In this document: piece by piece, positions 32,262-44,230 of the stretch | How positions within the stretch are numbered: the stretch's first letter is position 1 | Layout of the letters: every line of letters begins with the position of its first letter | NCBI GenBank assembly: GCA_022559845.1 | Contig: CM040118.1 | Location: 266,623,519-266,687,518, forward strand | Source: Amorphophallus konjac | Taxonomy: Eukaryota; Streptophyta; Magnoliopsida; Alismatales; Araceae | Length of the DNA stretch: 64,000 nt | Reading direction: 5' to 3' | Position numbers and translations under genes: made by a program | The notes under the pieces: generated by a model | What the model saw: only the letters and a program-made list of their open reading frames with translations | The model's database searches: none | What the model was told of the DNA's origin: nothing

Positions 32262-33383
32262 TCATCCTAGGCAAACGTAGCTGATGCCATTTTGGGTCCC
32301 CTCAATAATTTGAAGAAGGGTAGGCTCGGCCGCTCGGGATAGGAAGCGGTTGAGCACAGCGATGCGCCCCGTAAGGCGTTGGACGTCCTTGATGCAGGTG
32401 GGTGGCCGCATGTTCAGGATGGCCTGAACTTTGTCGGGATTGGCCTCGATCCCACGCTGAGTTACCAGGAAGCCTAGGAACTTCTCGAATCTGACTTCGA
32501 AGGCACATTTAGCGGGGTTGAGCTTCATATTGCACCTCAGGAGGGTGTCGAAGGTCTCAGCTAAATCGACAAGATGGTCTTCGGCCTTCGGCATTTTGAC
32601 GAGCATATCAGCAATGTAGGCCTCGACGTTCCGATCGAGTTTCCTCTCGAAGATGTGGTTGATTAGTCTCTGATATGTTGCTCCAGCATTCTTCAACTCG
32701 AACGGCATTCGGATGTAGCAGTGTATGCCGAAGTCAGTGATGAAGGCGGTCTTCTTGATGTCCTCCGGGTCCATCCTGATCTGATGGTAACTGGACTAGG
32801 CATCCAGGAAGCTGAGCAACTCATTGCCAGAGGTTGAGTCGACCAGTTGATCGATGCTCGGAAGTGGGTAGCAATCCTTCGGGCTAGCCTTGTTGAGGTC
32901 GGTGAAGTCTACGCACATTCGCCATTTCCCCGAAGCCTTCGGTACCAAAACGACGTTGGCGAGCCACGTAGGGTACAGGACTGGTCGAAAAAGGCCAGTC
33001 TTTTGCCCCTTGATGACTTGCTCTTTGATGACCGCTTGATTCTTCGGGGTGTGCTTTCTTCTGCGTTGCTGGACAGGTTTCACCGTTGGGTCGAGGTTGA
33101 GCTTGTGCATCACCATGTCTCCTGGGATCCCGGGGAGGTGCTCATCAGACCATGCAAAGACTTGGATGTACTGGGCAAGGAAATCCTTATATTTTTCTTG
33201 TTCCTCAGGTGGTAGATCGGCTCCGATCTTGACTCCTAGAGTCGGGTCACCGTTGAGGAAGACTGTTAGCAACTTGTCACCAGGCTCAGATGTTGCTGGC
33301 CCTTCCTCGGCTCCCTTTACTCCTTTGTTTTTCCCTTCCGGCCTCGTGGCTTCGACCGAGATTATATAGCACTGTCTAGCCAA
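32262..33383 (-). pseudogene. pol: Tat copy 2 reverse transcriptase
   Basis: The frame contains CVDFTDLNKASPKDCYPLP, then a TAG (32796-32798) in the FLDxYSGYHQ block, and resumes in the same frame with IRMDPEDIKKTAFITDFG. The active site is AYIADM: the first catalytic Asp of YIDD is Ala (codon at 32610-32612). Copy 1 keeps YIDD. This RT is therefore catalytically dead independently of the stop. Confidence 0.86.
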
Positions 33384-33973
33384 TGCCTAATTACCCGGAC
33401 CTCCCCCACGGCATGCTTGGTGGGGAACTTGATTTTTTGGTGAAAGGTAGAGGGCACCACTTTCGTTCGGCTGAGGATACCTCGGCCGAAGATGGCGTTA
33501 TAGGCCATCATTCCCTTAATCACGATGAAGTCCACCATAACCGTAACAGTTTTAGGTGGGGTGCCGATAGTAATTGGCAGGCTCAGGGCTCCCTTGGGAT
33601 AAGTTGCCTGGCCGTTGAACCCATAGAGGGGGGTTTGGATCAGGCGGAGTTTAGATAGATTATCTCCCATCTTGAGGAAACATTCGTAGGATAATACATC
33701 AGGGGCACTACCATTGTCAACTAAGATCCTATCTACGTTACAATGATTTATTGTACCCGATACAACAAGAGCGTCGTCATGCGGGGTGGTTAACCCTTCC
33801 AGGTCTCGGTCGGAGAATACCAGGGCCTGCGGTTCGCTTACCTTGCTGGGCCTTAGGGAGCTTAGCAGAGGCTCGGCTCGCCCGCTCAGCGTGACGCTTT
33901 CTTCCTTGGTTGCTATCTCCTCCTGATGCCGTGCCGCCAACGATGACGTTGATGTGGAATCCACTGGGGGCAT
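33362..33973 (-). pseudogene. pol: Tat copy 2 protease region
   Basis: The frame includes DALVVSGTINHCNVDRILVDNGSAPDVLSYECF, in which DNGSA is the retroviral-type aspartic protease site with Asn in place of the usual Thr (D-T/S-G), as is common in Tat elements. It ends near 33362 with a one-base deletion (GNxALG region) that separates it from RT. Copy 1 has the corresponding sequence from 2397. Confidence 0.82.
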
Positions 33974-34866
33974 TGTCGATTTCTTCGGGGTGCCTCGGTC
34001 TTCCTTCTACCCAGACACGTATTGGGATAGGTGTCCAGGGTGGATGAGGCCCTCGATCTCACCTTGGAGTTGATGGCAATCGCTAGTGTGATGCCCATGA
34101 TCGCTGTGGAACAGGCAATGCTTGCGGCGATTACGGTGCTTGGCCTTCATAGGCTCAGGCTGGTGGAGGAGACCCGAGCATTTGATGTCTTCGTAGATTT
34201 CATAAACGGGAGCGGTAAGGGGGGTATACTGCTCATACTTTCAGAATGGCTCTTTGCGGTCTCCGTCCTGGTTCCACCTTTATCCTTGGCCCGTCCCTTG
34301 TTCGGACGGTCACTTCTTGTCCCCCTCCTGACCCGAGCCTGTCCTGCCTCGGCAGGTGCTGAGGACTTCCTCGCACTCTACGTGGTGCAGGGCCAGGGTC
34401 ACTAGCTCGACGAGGGAGGTGGGAGGATGAAGTACTAGCTCACGCTGTAGATTCTCATCGCGGGTACCCCCGATTAATGCGGTGATGGTAGAGGCAACAT
34501 CCAGGCGGGGGATGCATTAGGCTTCCGATTTGAATCGGTTGATATAAGCCCGCAGCTTCTCCCCCTGTTCCTGCTTGAGGGCCAGTAATCCCGCCACTGA
34601 CCGGGGAGGACCGCTGTCGGTGAAGCTTTCCTTGAACCCTCACCCGAACTGCTTGAAGTTGTGGACGCTGCCGGGGGTGTGGGCCCTGAACCATGCCTGA
34701 GCACCCTAAACCAGAGTGGTCACGAATGCTCGGCACTTAATCACGTCGGATGCCCCATGCAAGGTCATTAGGGCGTCAAAACTGTCGTTGTGATCGGCCG
34801 GGTCTCCCTGGCCGTCATATGATTTGAAGGTCGAAAGTGAAATCCTGGGGAAATCTCGGCCTTCAA
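33974..34866 (-). pseudogene. gag: Tat copy 2 gag
   Basis: The minus strand gives a retrotransposon gag core: TFKSYDGQGDPADHNDSFDALM, TLHGASDVIKCRAF, AQAWFRAHTPGSVHNFKQFG, SVAGLLALKQEQGEKLRAYINRF and STITALIGGTRDENLQREL. It is interrupted by at least three stops (after TTLV, after KQFG, after FKSEA) and further downstream breaks. No zinc knuckle could be read with confidence. Copy 1 gag is outside the window. Confidence 0.75.
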
Positions 34867-35515
34867 GATATAATTGGATAATGGGGATCGCTCCTCATCC
34901 TCCACAGGAGAGGTCTTCTGCAAGGCGCAGAGGGTGCACTCTTGCTCTGCAAAATGCCTCTCAAAGTCTCGCAGTAGGAGAGACAGCTCTTGCTGTCATT
35001 GACCCGAGGGGGTGGGGGAGCGCACTTGCATGCTGTCCCGGCGCTCCTCGGGCGCCTCACTTTCCGAGAACGATCGGCGTGCTCCAGACTTCTCCCTTCT
35101 CGGGGTGGAGGAGGCTTCCTGCTCCGGGGGAGGGGCATGTGATGGTCCTCCTGACTGATTGCGGATGAGCCGCCGCCCCCGGAGGGTAAAACGGCCGCCC
35201 GCGGTTTGCTGGAAGGCATCTTCACAGGGGGGGGGGCTCTTTCGGGGGAGATGCGACTTCTCCTCCCTGGCCGCCTGGGCCCTCATGAGATCCACGAGGA
35301 CATCCAGTTTTACGTTGAGGGTTTAGAGTGCGTTGGTACTCCCGCCGGGAAGCTGTTCCCCCGCCACCGACTGAGGTATTTCATTGGCGTGCTTGCTTGA
35401 CGGGAATTCTCCATGGGAAGGGAAGGTGCACCATCTTCCATCGCCAGGACCTTTCCCTTGTCACTGGCAGTTCTCCTATCAGAACTTATTCACACCATGA
35501 TGGCTCTTTGTACAT
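34867..35515 (-). other. Tat copy 2 leader region upstream of gag
   Basis: GC-rich sequence between the probable primer site and gag. Several overlapping frames (Pro/Arg/Ser-rich) occur on both strands and none is recognisable. It may include the N-terminal gag extension. Confidence 0.45.
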
Positions 35516-35533
35516 TTCCCACAGATAGCGCCA
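35516..35533 (-). other. Probable primer binding site of Tat copy 2
   Basis: The minus strand reads TGGCGCTATCTGTGGGAA two bases after a CA terminus. TGGCGC starts are usual in the PBS of Tat-type elements; the exact tRNA was not assigned. Confidence 0.5.
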
Positions 35534-35535
35534 GA

Positions 35536-36262
35536 TGAAGAGGGGCTATCTCGCGCTACTCCTGAGCGGGGAAGAGGATGACCACGTACACTTGAAGTAT
35601 GAACTGTAAGGAGGGAAACAAGTCAGAGGTGCCCAGGGATGGATCCCCTGGGAAAACCCTCCGATGCTTAAGTCAGCAAGAGTAGTAGAGCACTGGTGTG
35701 AAAGGAGGAGTTAGGAGAAAGATGGGGGCGCAAGATCCCTCTCCACCAAAAGGTTAAGTGGTTCCTGCTCAGGGTTTTTGGCTTACCTCCTCACGGTAGG
35801 GCTCTTCGAGCTTAAATAATGGCTCGTTGAGTGCATGCTCCCTGTAAACTGAGAAGTTTCAGGGGGGGTTACGTCCTTCGTGCGGGCCCATTATAGCACG
35901 CGGACTCTTGATCTCTCTTATCCTCTTTAGCTCCCAGCTTTTAAAAGGCTCGTAACGGCCGCACAGATAAGCTTCCATCAGTTGACCTGAGCATGAGGCA
36001 CAGACCTAGGAGATGCCTCCCGAGCGATGAGTGCCTGGTTTTGGGCAGGGAATACTGGGCTCCAAAGGAGCTTTCCCGATTGAACTGATGCTCGGACTTC
36101 CCAACCCGAAGGCCGCCTAGGAAGTGCTTGAATCTGAGTGAGTTATTAGGCTTTAAATTAAGTGGGCCCTAGGGCTACCACTTCAAGGAGCTAGGCCTCG
36201 TTGGATCAGGTCGAACCTCGTTTGGCCTCTCCGTTCGGCCGGTTAGATTTCCCCTCTCCAAT
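35536..36262 (-). repeat. Probable (truncated) 5' LTR of Tat copy 2
   Basis: It lies between the primer site and the join to element B and has no coding content. The minus-strand end ...CCCCTCTTCA is at 35536. The other end is cut off or unrecognised at about 36262, and no second copy is in the window for comparison. Confidence 0.5.
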
Positions 36263-39084
36263 TTCTATTAGGATTCTACCATCGAAGTAGGATTCCCTCT
36301 CGATAAATATAACCCCTCACAACAGCAGAAGTATCCTGCTGCCGCTGTTATTCGTGAGCCCTCGTGTGTCGTTGTCATCCGGCGTATTCTGGCGTCTTCC
36401 CTTCTTCATCTTCTTCTTCCTCTTGCCGAGTTCGCGTGGCTGCTGTAGTTCCTCTTCTTCCTGTAGCTTCTTCCGTTCGTGGGCAAGCGAAAGGAAGCTT
36501 CTTCCTCCGTTGTGGATGAGCTACTGCTATTGCCGTAGTAGTTCTTTCTTGCTACAGTCATTGTGCTGCTGCTTCTTCTTCCCTGTAATTTCTTCGTCCG
36601 TTAAGCACATTTAAAGGTAGGCAATCTCCCAAGCAAAAATCTTCTTAAAATTCATGCAAACCATGCAAATCCTCATGTAAGATAGTTCATATAGATTCTC
36701 ATGGTGATATGTTACCGTGTCTGCATGTTTTAATACTGGTTTATATCATTTTTGCATGTAAAAGAATTAGCAACTAGACCGTGGCCGTTACTTCAAGAAT
36801 GAGCGTCCGTTTAAGCGGACACACAGTAATCAGTGACAGTGAAACTAATGCTCATTCCGGTAGATAATTAATAATTACAGCCTACTTTAAAATTAAATAA
36901 CTATGGAACCACACATCTGAAAATCATGTGATGCATATTTCTGGAATCCCTGTAATTTTCTCTAGTTTCCTATGCCGTTAGATTTCTAAAAATCCTTGAA
37001 ATCTGAAAGTAGCACTGTTCATCCACTAATGAACAGTAATAACCGGAAATGAACAATTCCATGAGTTTGCAAGCGCATCCATGTGATGCGTTGCAGCGTA
37101 AAACATTAAAAGAAATTAGCGACCAGGCCCTAGTCGTTAATTGGAACCTGCGCCCGTGCAAGTAGGCGCCTATTCCTGTTAAAAGAAAATGATTAAAGAA
37201 TGAGCGATCGTCACATAGTCGCTATTTAAAGAATGAGCGCCCCTATACGGTGGCGTTGATTTGTAAAACATTTAGTAAAAATTAAATATATGGAAATTAT
37301 GATTCTACGACATGACAGTAGATGTTATTTAAAGATTAGGCGCCGTTGTGAACGGTCACCAATTAGAATTAAATTATGTTGATACTAGAAAATTATAGGA
37401 ATTAGCGCCCGTGCATAGAGTCGCTAATTCTTAGTAATTTAAATTGAATTTCTGTAAATATAAGGTTGAACGACCTTTCAGAAAGTCTCTATTTCTAGAT
37501 ATAGCGACCTCTAAATGGACACAAATTCTTGTGTCCCAGTTTTATCACATTTTCAAGCCCATATCACGTGTTTACTTGGAACTCTCATCTCACATCCGTA
37601 GATGGAGTCCCTGTTTTGTTTCTATCGATTACACACTCAATTCTTGGTGATGATTGGACCCTCCACAAAATATTCCTTCCTTTGGACTGGTACTTTCTTC
37701 ATTGAGACCTTCGTAAGTCTACGCTAGCCATGGATTCCCTTAAGGTAGTCGAGCTGGTTGTACCCTAAAAACTCTGGAACCCTCACTTGTCACGTCACTC
37801 TGAAGGAACGTGATACTTAGCCCTCATAGAGCATGGTTTCTGGCCTCTTTTGAGAAGTCTATCTCTGTCAGTAATTTACGACCGTGACTTGGATGCCAGA
37901 AGGAATTGGCGAGCAGGCCAGTGGCGCTATTTCATCGATTTAGCGACCTGAGTATGGACGCTATTTCCTCATGCCTGTACTGTTCATAGGAATGAGCGAC
38001 CAGCCAGTGGACGCTATTTCCGTAATTGATGGCGACTGAGTGGACGCCAATTACCCAGATTTCACGAGTGTCTTGGTTTCATGTATCATCATACTATCCT
38101 TGTCAAAAGTGTGTTCTTGGAATATCTATTCCATGAATCTACCTTAGTGTTCCTACATGAATGATCCTTGGAACTCTTTGGCCATTAATTGAAGTGGAAT
38201 TGGTCTAGACACAAAAGGGGCTATGGGTCCAAAAAAATTGATACACAATGCCAGAATATAAAGTAACGGGGTTCGGATCTGATCCCAGGGGCAAGGCAAA
38301 GTCCAAACGTGTACTGGTATCATGATTGATTGGGTGTGGCATTGCACCAACCAAAGGCAAGATTGATCTATGACATTCCATAAGTGATCGCTACTCGAAT
38401 AATTGATCTTCTTTATACATATGGCCAATCCTATAAAGTGAAAGCTACATGATATGCTCTAGTGAAAGTGAATGCCTTATTGAAATGATTGTTATTTTCT
38501 CCTCATAATGCCCTTAAAAATGTCCTTGAAATTATTGTCCGTCCATCTATTGTCTTTATAGTATTTGAAATTATCTATCGTCATGTCTACATTCCTTTAT
38601 ATTGTCTCTGGATTATTAATCTAGCTCGTGCCATTATAGTTCTCGATTTTGAAACCTTACATGACTTGCATGTTCTTGTTAAATTATTAATCACTTAAAG
38701 CTAGCTTGGAGCTTGAGATATTAAGACTTACTGAGCGTTTGCTCACCTAGTGTTTTTCAATGTTTTTCAGGTAATGACCATAGTGATGACGAGAACGAAC
38801 AAGAGGGACAAGGGCAAGAGTGAAGAGTGCTCCGACAACTTAGATGAACCTCATGGTCTATGTCATTATGTTCATGTCAAGTCTAATTAGAGAGTCCATT
38901 GTAATTTTCCGTTATTGAGTCATTTTATTTGGGTCCAATTTGTAGGAAACTTATATTTGAAATGAAATTCTATTTAGGTCAAGTTATATCTTATCTTATG
39001 GCTATGCCCTGATTGACACGACTATTTATCTGCCACGTTCCGAGCAAATGACGCGTTCCGCTGCTATCGGTTCGGGGCGTGACA
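36263..39084 (+). repeat. 5' LTR of element B, truncated at its start
   Basis: It matches the 3' LTR from about 40893 onward and ends ggggcgtgaca. The TATA box of the 3' copy is here changed to GATAAATA (36302). CG-stem modules lie at 36777-37500 and 37878-38060. Confidence 0.9.
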
Positions 39085-39089
39085 GAAGG

Positions 39090-39102
39090 TGGTATCAGAG
39101 CC
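39090..39102 (+). other. Primer binding site, initiator-Met tRNA, element B
   Basis: TGGTATCAGAGCC lies five bases after the LTR end. Confidence 0.93.
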
Positions 39103-39290
39103 TAGGCTTTCTAAATCCCTAGGTCATTAAGTCCAAGTTATAGATCGAGTTATCCTTGTCGGTTATCCTATAGGAATCCCATGAGATTTGGGTAGTGCTA
39201 TGGGCTAACCAATAAAATATGTTCCATCTACGCTAGATTAATGTCAAGATATGAGTAATCATTAATTTAAGACTTGTTTTGTAGGCTAAA

Positions 39291-40255
39291 ATGGCTGCTG
39301 AGAGAGCTCAATGGAGGGAGATGCAACGCACTGTCCAAGGATTAACACAAGCTTTGCAATAAGTTGTACAAGGAGGAGCACATCATGGAGCCGAGGATTT
39401 GCATAGGAAGTCTAAAAGATGAATCCCCCTAAATTTAGTGGGTCTACCAACCCGGATGAGGCAGAAGATTGGATGTAAGAAATAGAGAGAACTTTCAAGG
39501 TGATGCAATGTACCGACCAAGAGAAGGTATTATTGGGGACCTATCAACTAGATAAGGATGCTCGGGCATGGTGGGGATCCGTGTAAGCGATCTTGCCCAA
39601 CGATCAAGTTGGACATGATGAGTTCTTAGTACACTTTAATGAGAAGTATTTCTCGAAAAGAATTCACGAGAAGAAGGCTATGGAGTTTGCGGCATTGAAA
39701 CAACGTAGTTTATCGGTAGCGGATTACGAAGCGAAGTTTTCTAGATTGGCCCAATATGCACCACACTTAGTTTGCACAGAGAAGATGAGAGCGAGAAGAT
39801 TTATGAACGGTTTAAAGGTGGAGCTCATTCCTCAATTAGCTTCGCTGGAAATCCAAACTTATACGGAGATAGTTAGGAAAGCACAACTCTTGGAAGATGC
39901 TATGGATATGATGGAACGAATCAAAGGGAAAATTTCCAAGAAGGAGTTAGCAAATAGACACAAGAATAGGGAACCCGTGAATGACAAGAAGAGGTCCAAT
40001 GGGGGTAACGGTTTCTGTAAGGACAAGAAACCCCGGAATGATGACCAACAAGTTGTTTCGGACAAGGAAAAATGTGAACATTGCAAGAAAGGAGGGCAAA
40101 AACTAGAGGAGTGCTAGTATAAACTTGGGAAGTGTATTCGTTGCGGAAGTGAAGACCACAGAATCGCCCGCTGTCCACTTCTAAAGGAGAAAGCGCCGCG
40201 AGAGCAACAAGGTGGGCCAAAGCGGCAGGGTAGGCTTCAAGCGTTAGAAGGTAAC
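39291..40255 (+). pseudogene. gag: Element B gag remnant
   Basis: ATG 39291 starts MAAERAQWREMQRTVQG, closely similar to element A gag. TAA 39360-39362, a frameshift before MNPPKFSGS, and further stops (after DWM, after GSV) break it. An open stretch at 39593-40117 holds EFAALKQRSLSVADYEAKFSRL and RARRFMNGL. The first zinc knuckle has lost its His (CEHCKKGGQKLEEC); the second (CIRCGSEDHRIARC) is intact. No protease or RT follows. Confidence 0.88.
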
Positions 40256-40418
40256 TCTAAACCATCTTATTCACAATGGCATGACATGGATGTGGTGATC
40301 TCAGTACTTAGCATAAATCTAGCTAAAATAAATATTTTTGAATATGGTGACTTTACCCCACTACTATGGAAATAAATCGTGTGAATTTGGGGATAAAATT
40401 CTTTTAACTGGGGAAGGG
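40256..40418 (+). other. Interior remnant and polypurine tract of element B
   Basis: AT-rich sequence joins the gag remnant to the PPT (aactggggaaggg, 40406-40418) before TGTAGCACCCC. About 3 kb of pol present in element A is absent. Confidence 0.7.
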
Positions 40419-43400
40419 TGTAGCACCCCGAAAATTTAAATAAAGAATGTATAGTAACAACTATATAGTATTAGCCATATAACAATTATGAAGACTAAAA
40501 TTTTGATAAAAAGAAGTTGATGTTAGGCCTTAATGTGCATTGGTGGGCTCTAATGGATTTTAAGCAAAATATCTTTATAACTACCTTGGTAGACAATGGG
40601 CCGTAATTAAACTTAAAAGCTTTTGGGCGATAGAAAGGGGTACTTCTAATACATCCTAATGGGCCTTACGGTTTGGGCTTAAGGATATGTATATATATAA
40701 ATAAATACAGAAAGGAGCTGGGAATATATAGATATATATATATTTATGCATGGGCTATAAATGGCAAACTTTTCTCACGATGGATTAAAAGCCCCAAATA
40801 TGCGTTCGAAGGTTGCATGGATTGGCGGCCGAAGTTTTGGAAATAGGATTAACATGGAAATATGAAACCCAGTAGGATTATTGCATGGGAAGCTTGATTT
40901 CTATTCGGATTCTACCGTCGAAGTAGGATTCCCTCTCTATAAATATAACCCCTCACAATAGTAGAAGTATCCTGCTGCCGCTGCTGTTCGTGAGCCCCCG
41001 TGCGTCGTCGTCGTCCGGCGTATTCCGACGTCTTCCCCTTCTTCATCTTCTTCTTCCTCCTGCCGAGTTCGCGTGGCTGCTGCAGTTCCTCTTCTTCCTG
41101 TAGCTTCTTCCGTTCATGGGCAAGCGAAAGGAAGCTTCTTCCTCCGCTGTGGACGAGCTACTGCTGTTGCCACAGTAGTTCTTTCTTGCTGCAGTCATTG
41201 TGCTGCTGCTTCTTCTTCCCTGCAATTTCTTCATCCGTTAAGCACATTCAAAGGTAGGCAATCTCCCAAGCAAAAATCTTCTTAAAATTCATGCAAACCA
41301 TGCAAATCCTCATGTAAGATAGTTCATATAGATTCTCATGGTGATATGTTACCGTGTCTGCATGTTTTAATACTGGTTTATATCATTTTTGCATGTAAAA
41401 GAATTAGCGACTAGACCGTGACCGTTACTTCAAGAATGAGCGTCCGTTTAAGCGGACGCACATTAATCAGTGATAGTGAAACTAACGCTCATTCCGGTAG
41501 ATAATTAATAATTACAGCCTACTTTAAAATTAAATAACTATGGAACCATACATCTGAAAATCATGTGATGCATATTTCTGGAATCCCTGTAATTTTCTCT
41601 AGTTTCCTATGCCGTTAGATTTCTAAAAATCCTTGAAATCTGAAAGTAGCACTGTTCATCCACTAATGAACAGTAATAACCGGAAATGAACAATTCCATG
41701 AGTTTGCATGCGCATCCATGTGATGCGTTGCAGCGTAAAAAATTAAAAGAAATTAGCGACCAGGCCCTGGTCGTTAATTGGAACCTGCGCCCGTGCAAGT
41801 AGGCGCCTATTCCTGTTAAAAGAAAATGATTAAAGAATGAGCGACCGTCACATAGTCGCTATTTAAAGAATGAGCGCCCCTATACGGTGGCGTTGATTCG
41901 TAAAACATTTAGTAAAAATTAAATATATGGAAATTATGATTCTACGACATGACAGTAGATTTTATTTAAAGATTAGGCGCCGTTGTGAACGGTCGCCAAT
42001 TAGAATTAAATTATGTTGATACTAGAAAATTATAGGAATTAGCGCCCGTGCATAGAGTCGCTAATTCTTAGTAATTTAAATTGAATTTCTGTAAATATAA
42101 GGTTGAACGACCTTTCAGAAAGTCGCTATTTCTAGATATAGCGACCTCTAAATGGACACAAATTCTTGTGTCCCAGTTTTATCACATTTTCAAGCCCATA
42201 TCACGTGTTAACTTGGAACTCTCATCTCACATCCATAGATGGAGTCCCTGTTTTGTTTCTATCGATTACACACTCAATTCTTGGTGATGATTGGACCCTC
42301 CATAGGATATTCCTTCCTTTGGACTGGTACTTTCTTCATTGAGACCTCCATAAGTCTACGCTAGCCTTGGATTCCCTCAAGACAGCCGAGCTGGTTGTAC
42401 CCTAAAAACTATGGATCCCTTACTTGTCACGTCACTCTGAAGAAACGTGATGCTTATCTCTCAAAGAGCGCAGTTTCTAGCCTCTATTAAGAAGTCTATC
42501 TCTGTCAGTAATTAGCGATCACGACTTGGACGCCAGAAGGAATTGACGACCAGGCCAGTGGCGCTATTTCACCGATTTAGCGACCCGAGTATGGACGCTA
42601 TTTCCTCGTGCCTATACTATTCATTGGAATGAGCGACCAGCCAGTAGACGCTATTTCCGTAATTGATGGCGACTAGGTGGACGCCAATTACCCATATTTC
42701 ACGAGTGTCTTGGTTTCATGTATCGTCATGCTATCCTTGTAAAAAGTCTTTTCTTGGAATCTCTATTCCTTGAATCTACCTTAGTCTTCCTACATGAATG
42801 ATCCTTGGAACTCTTTGGCCATTAATTGAAGTGGAATTGGTCTAGACACAAAAGGGGCTATGGGTCCAAACAAATTGATACTCAATGGTAGAATATAAAG
42901 TGACGGGGTCCGGATCTGATCCCAGGGGCGAGGCCAAATCCAAACGTGTATAGGTATCATGATTGATCGGGTGTGGCATTGCACCAACCAAAGGCAAGAT
43001 TGATCTATGACATTCCACAAGTGATCGCTACTTGAATAATTGAACTTCTTTATACATATGGCCAATCCTATAAAGTGAATGCTATGTGATATGCTCTAGT
43101 GAAAGTGAATGTCTTATTGAAATGATTGTTATTGTCTCCTCATAATGCCCTTGAAAATGTCTTTGGAATTATTGTCCGACCATCTATTGTCTTTATAGCA
43201 TTTGAAATTATCTATCGTCATGTCTACATTCCTTTATATTGTCTCCGGATTATTAATCTTGCTCGTGCTATTATAGTTCTTGATTTTGATACCTTGCATG
43301 AGTTGCATGTTCATGTTAAATTGTTAATCACTTAAAGCTAGCCTGGAGTTTGAGATATTAAGACCTACAGAGCGTTCGCTCACCTAGTGTTTTTCAATAT

Positions 43401-43721
43401 TTTTCAAGTAATGGCCATAGTGGTGACGAGAACGAACAAGAGGGACAAGGGCAAGAGTGAAGAGTGCTCCGGCAACTTAGATGAACCTCATGGTCTATGT
43501 CATTATGTTCATGTCGAGTCTAATTAGAGAGTCCATTGTAATTTTCCTTTATTGAGTCATTTTATTTGGGTCCAATTTGTAGTAAACTTATATTTGAAAT
43601 GAAATTCTAATTTGTTCAAATTATATCTTGTCTTATGGCTATGCCCTGATTGACACGACTATTTATCTGCCACGTTTCGAGCAAATGACACGCTCCGCTG
43701 CTATCAGTTTGGGGCGTGACA
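40419..43721 (+). repeat. 3' LTR of element B (3303 bp)
   Basis: Starts TGTAGCACCCCGAAAATTT and ends GGGGCGTGACA. TATAAATA is at 40938-40945. It is highly similar to 36263-39084 over the shared part, with more small changes than between element A LTRs. Confidence 0.92.
41401..42670 (+). repeat. CG-stem modules in the element B LTR
   Basis: Modules include GCGTCCG (41440-41446) with CGGACGC (41453-41459), CGACCAGG (41757-41764) with CCTGGTCG (41766-41773), and AGCGAC (41840-41845) with GTCGCT (41855-41860). More, less perfect ones run to about 42670 (for example gcgaccagccagtagacgct). The words resemble those of element A although the LTRs are otherwise very different. Confidence 0.65.
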
Positions 43722-44225
43722 GGTCGACTGACAACTCAGCCAACACACTGGATGAACACGGTCATAGGAAGACCGTCTTTTAGGAAATCGTGGTTGACTG
43801 AGAACCGCTACCTTGAGAAAATGGTATTGGCCTAGCCGCTATCTATTGAGAAAATTCCACAAACTCGATACAAGTCCAGAAAGTCCAGGAAAAAGTATCA
43901 GAGAGTTCTAGAAAATTACAGAATCACGAAGTGCTCATGAATGATCCAGAATTGATCTACTTTTCGCGATCATGATAAAACCTGAAATATGGCGTGCATG
44001 ATGCCTGAAAACAAGCAAGGATAGAAGGCTAATACTCCTAATATCGTGTTTAAGCCGATCATGAGACAACCTACCTTTTTGGTTGATCCTAGACCTCAAA
44101 TTTATCGCTGGACGGGAGCCCTTATTCCTGTGCGTCTTGTGTGGAACCAACAACTTTCGTTCACTCTATCGCCTGGGTTGATCGTCCTGCTAACATGAGA
44201 TTTAGAGGGACGTTAGAAGATACTC

Positions 44226-44230
44226 AAGGG
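44226..44230 (+). repeat. TSD aaggg, left copy, of the gag-only Sirevirus
   Basis: aaggg precedes TGTTGGGTCCC and recurs at 57435-57439. Confidence 0.93.

Larger units (their letters stand above)
22100..36262 (-). mobile_element. Tat-lineage Ty3/gypsy element, copy 2
   Basis: It belongs to the same family as copy 1 but lies in the opposite orientation. On the minus strand it runs: probable 5' LTR end (35536-36262), primer site, leader, gag, PR-RT-RH-aRH, an inserted two-LTR element (25755-31250), INT, non-coding region, and the C-terminal part of the antisense gene on the plus strand. The N-terminal part of the antisense gene and the 3' LTR are missing at the junction with copy 1. The 5' LTR is cut by the join to element B at about 36262. 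Confidence 0.82.
36263..43721 (+). mobile_element. Tekay-like gypsy element B: 5'-truncated LTR, gag-only interior
   Basis: The order is LTR, initiator-Met PBS, decayed gag, PPT, LTR. The interior is only about 1.3 kb; pol is missing. The 3' LTR is complete (40419-43721) but the 5' LTR lacks its first ~475 bp, homology starting at atttctattaggattctacc. The TSD cannot be checked because the left end is missing; ggtcg follows the right end. LTR ends (TGTAGCACCCC...GGGGCGTGACA) and gag relate it to element A. Confidence 0.88.

Noticed and set aside
2400..33710. The whole Tat pair as one recent giant palindrome
   Set aside because: The arms are diverged throughout, have different lesions and different insertions, so two separate or long-separated copies fit better than a recent inverted duplication.
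43722..44225. Possible unique host sequence between element B and the Sirevirus
   Set aside because: It continues into 57440-58061, which ends as a Tekay-like LTR, so it is better read as LTR remnant D. No coding frame was supported.
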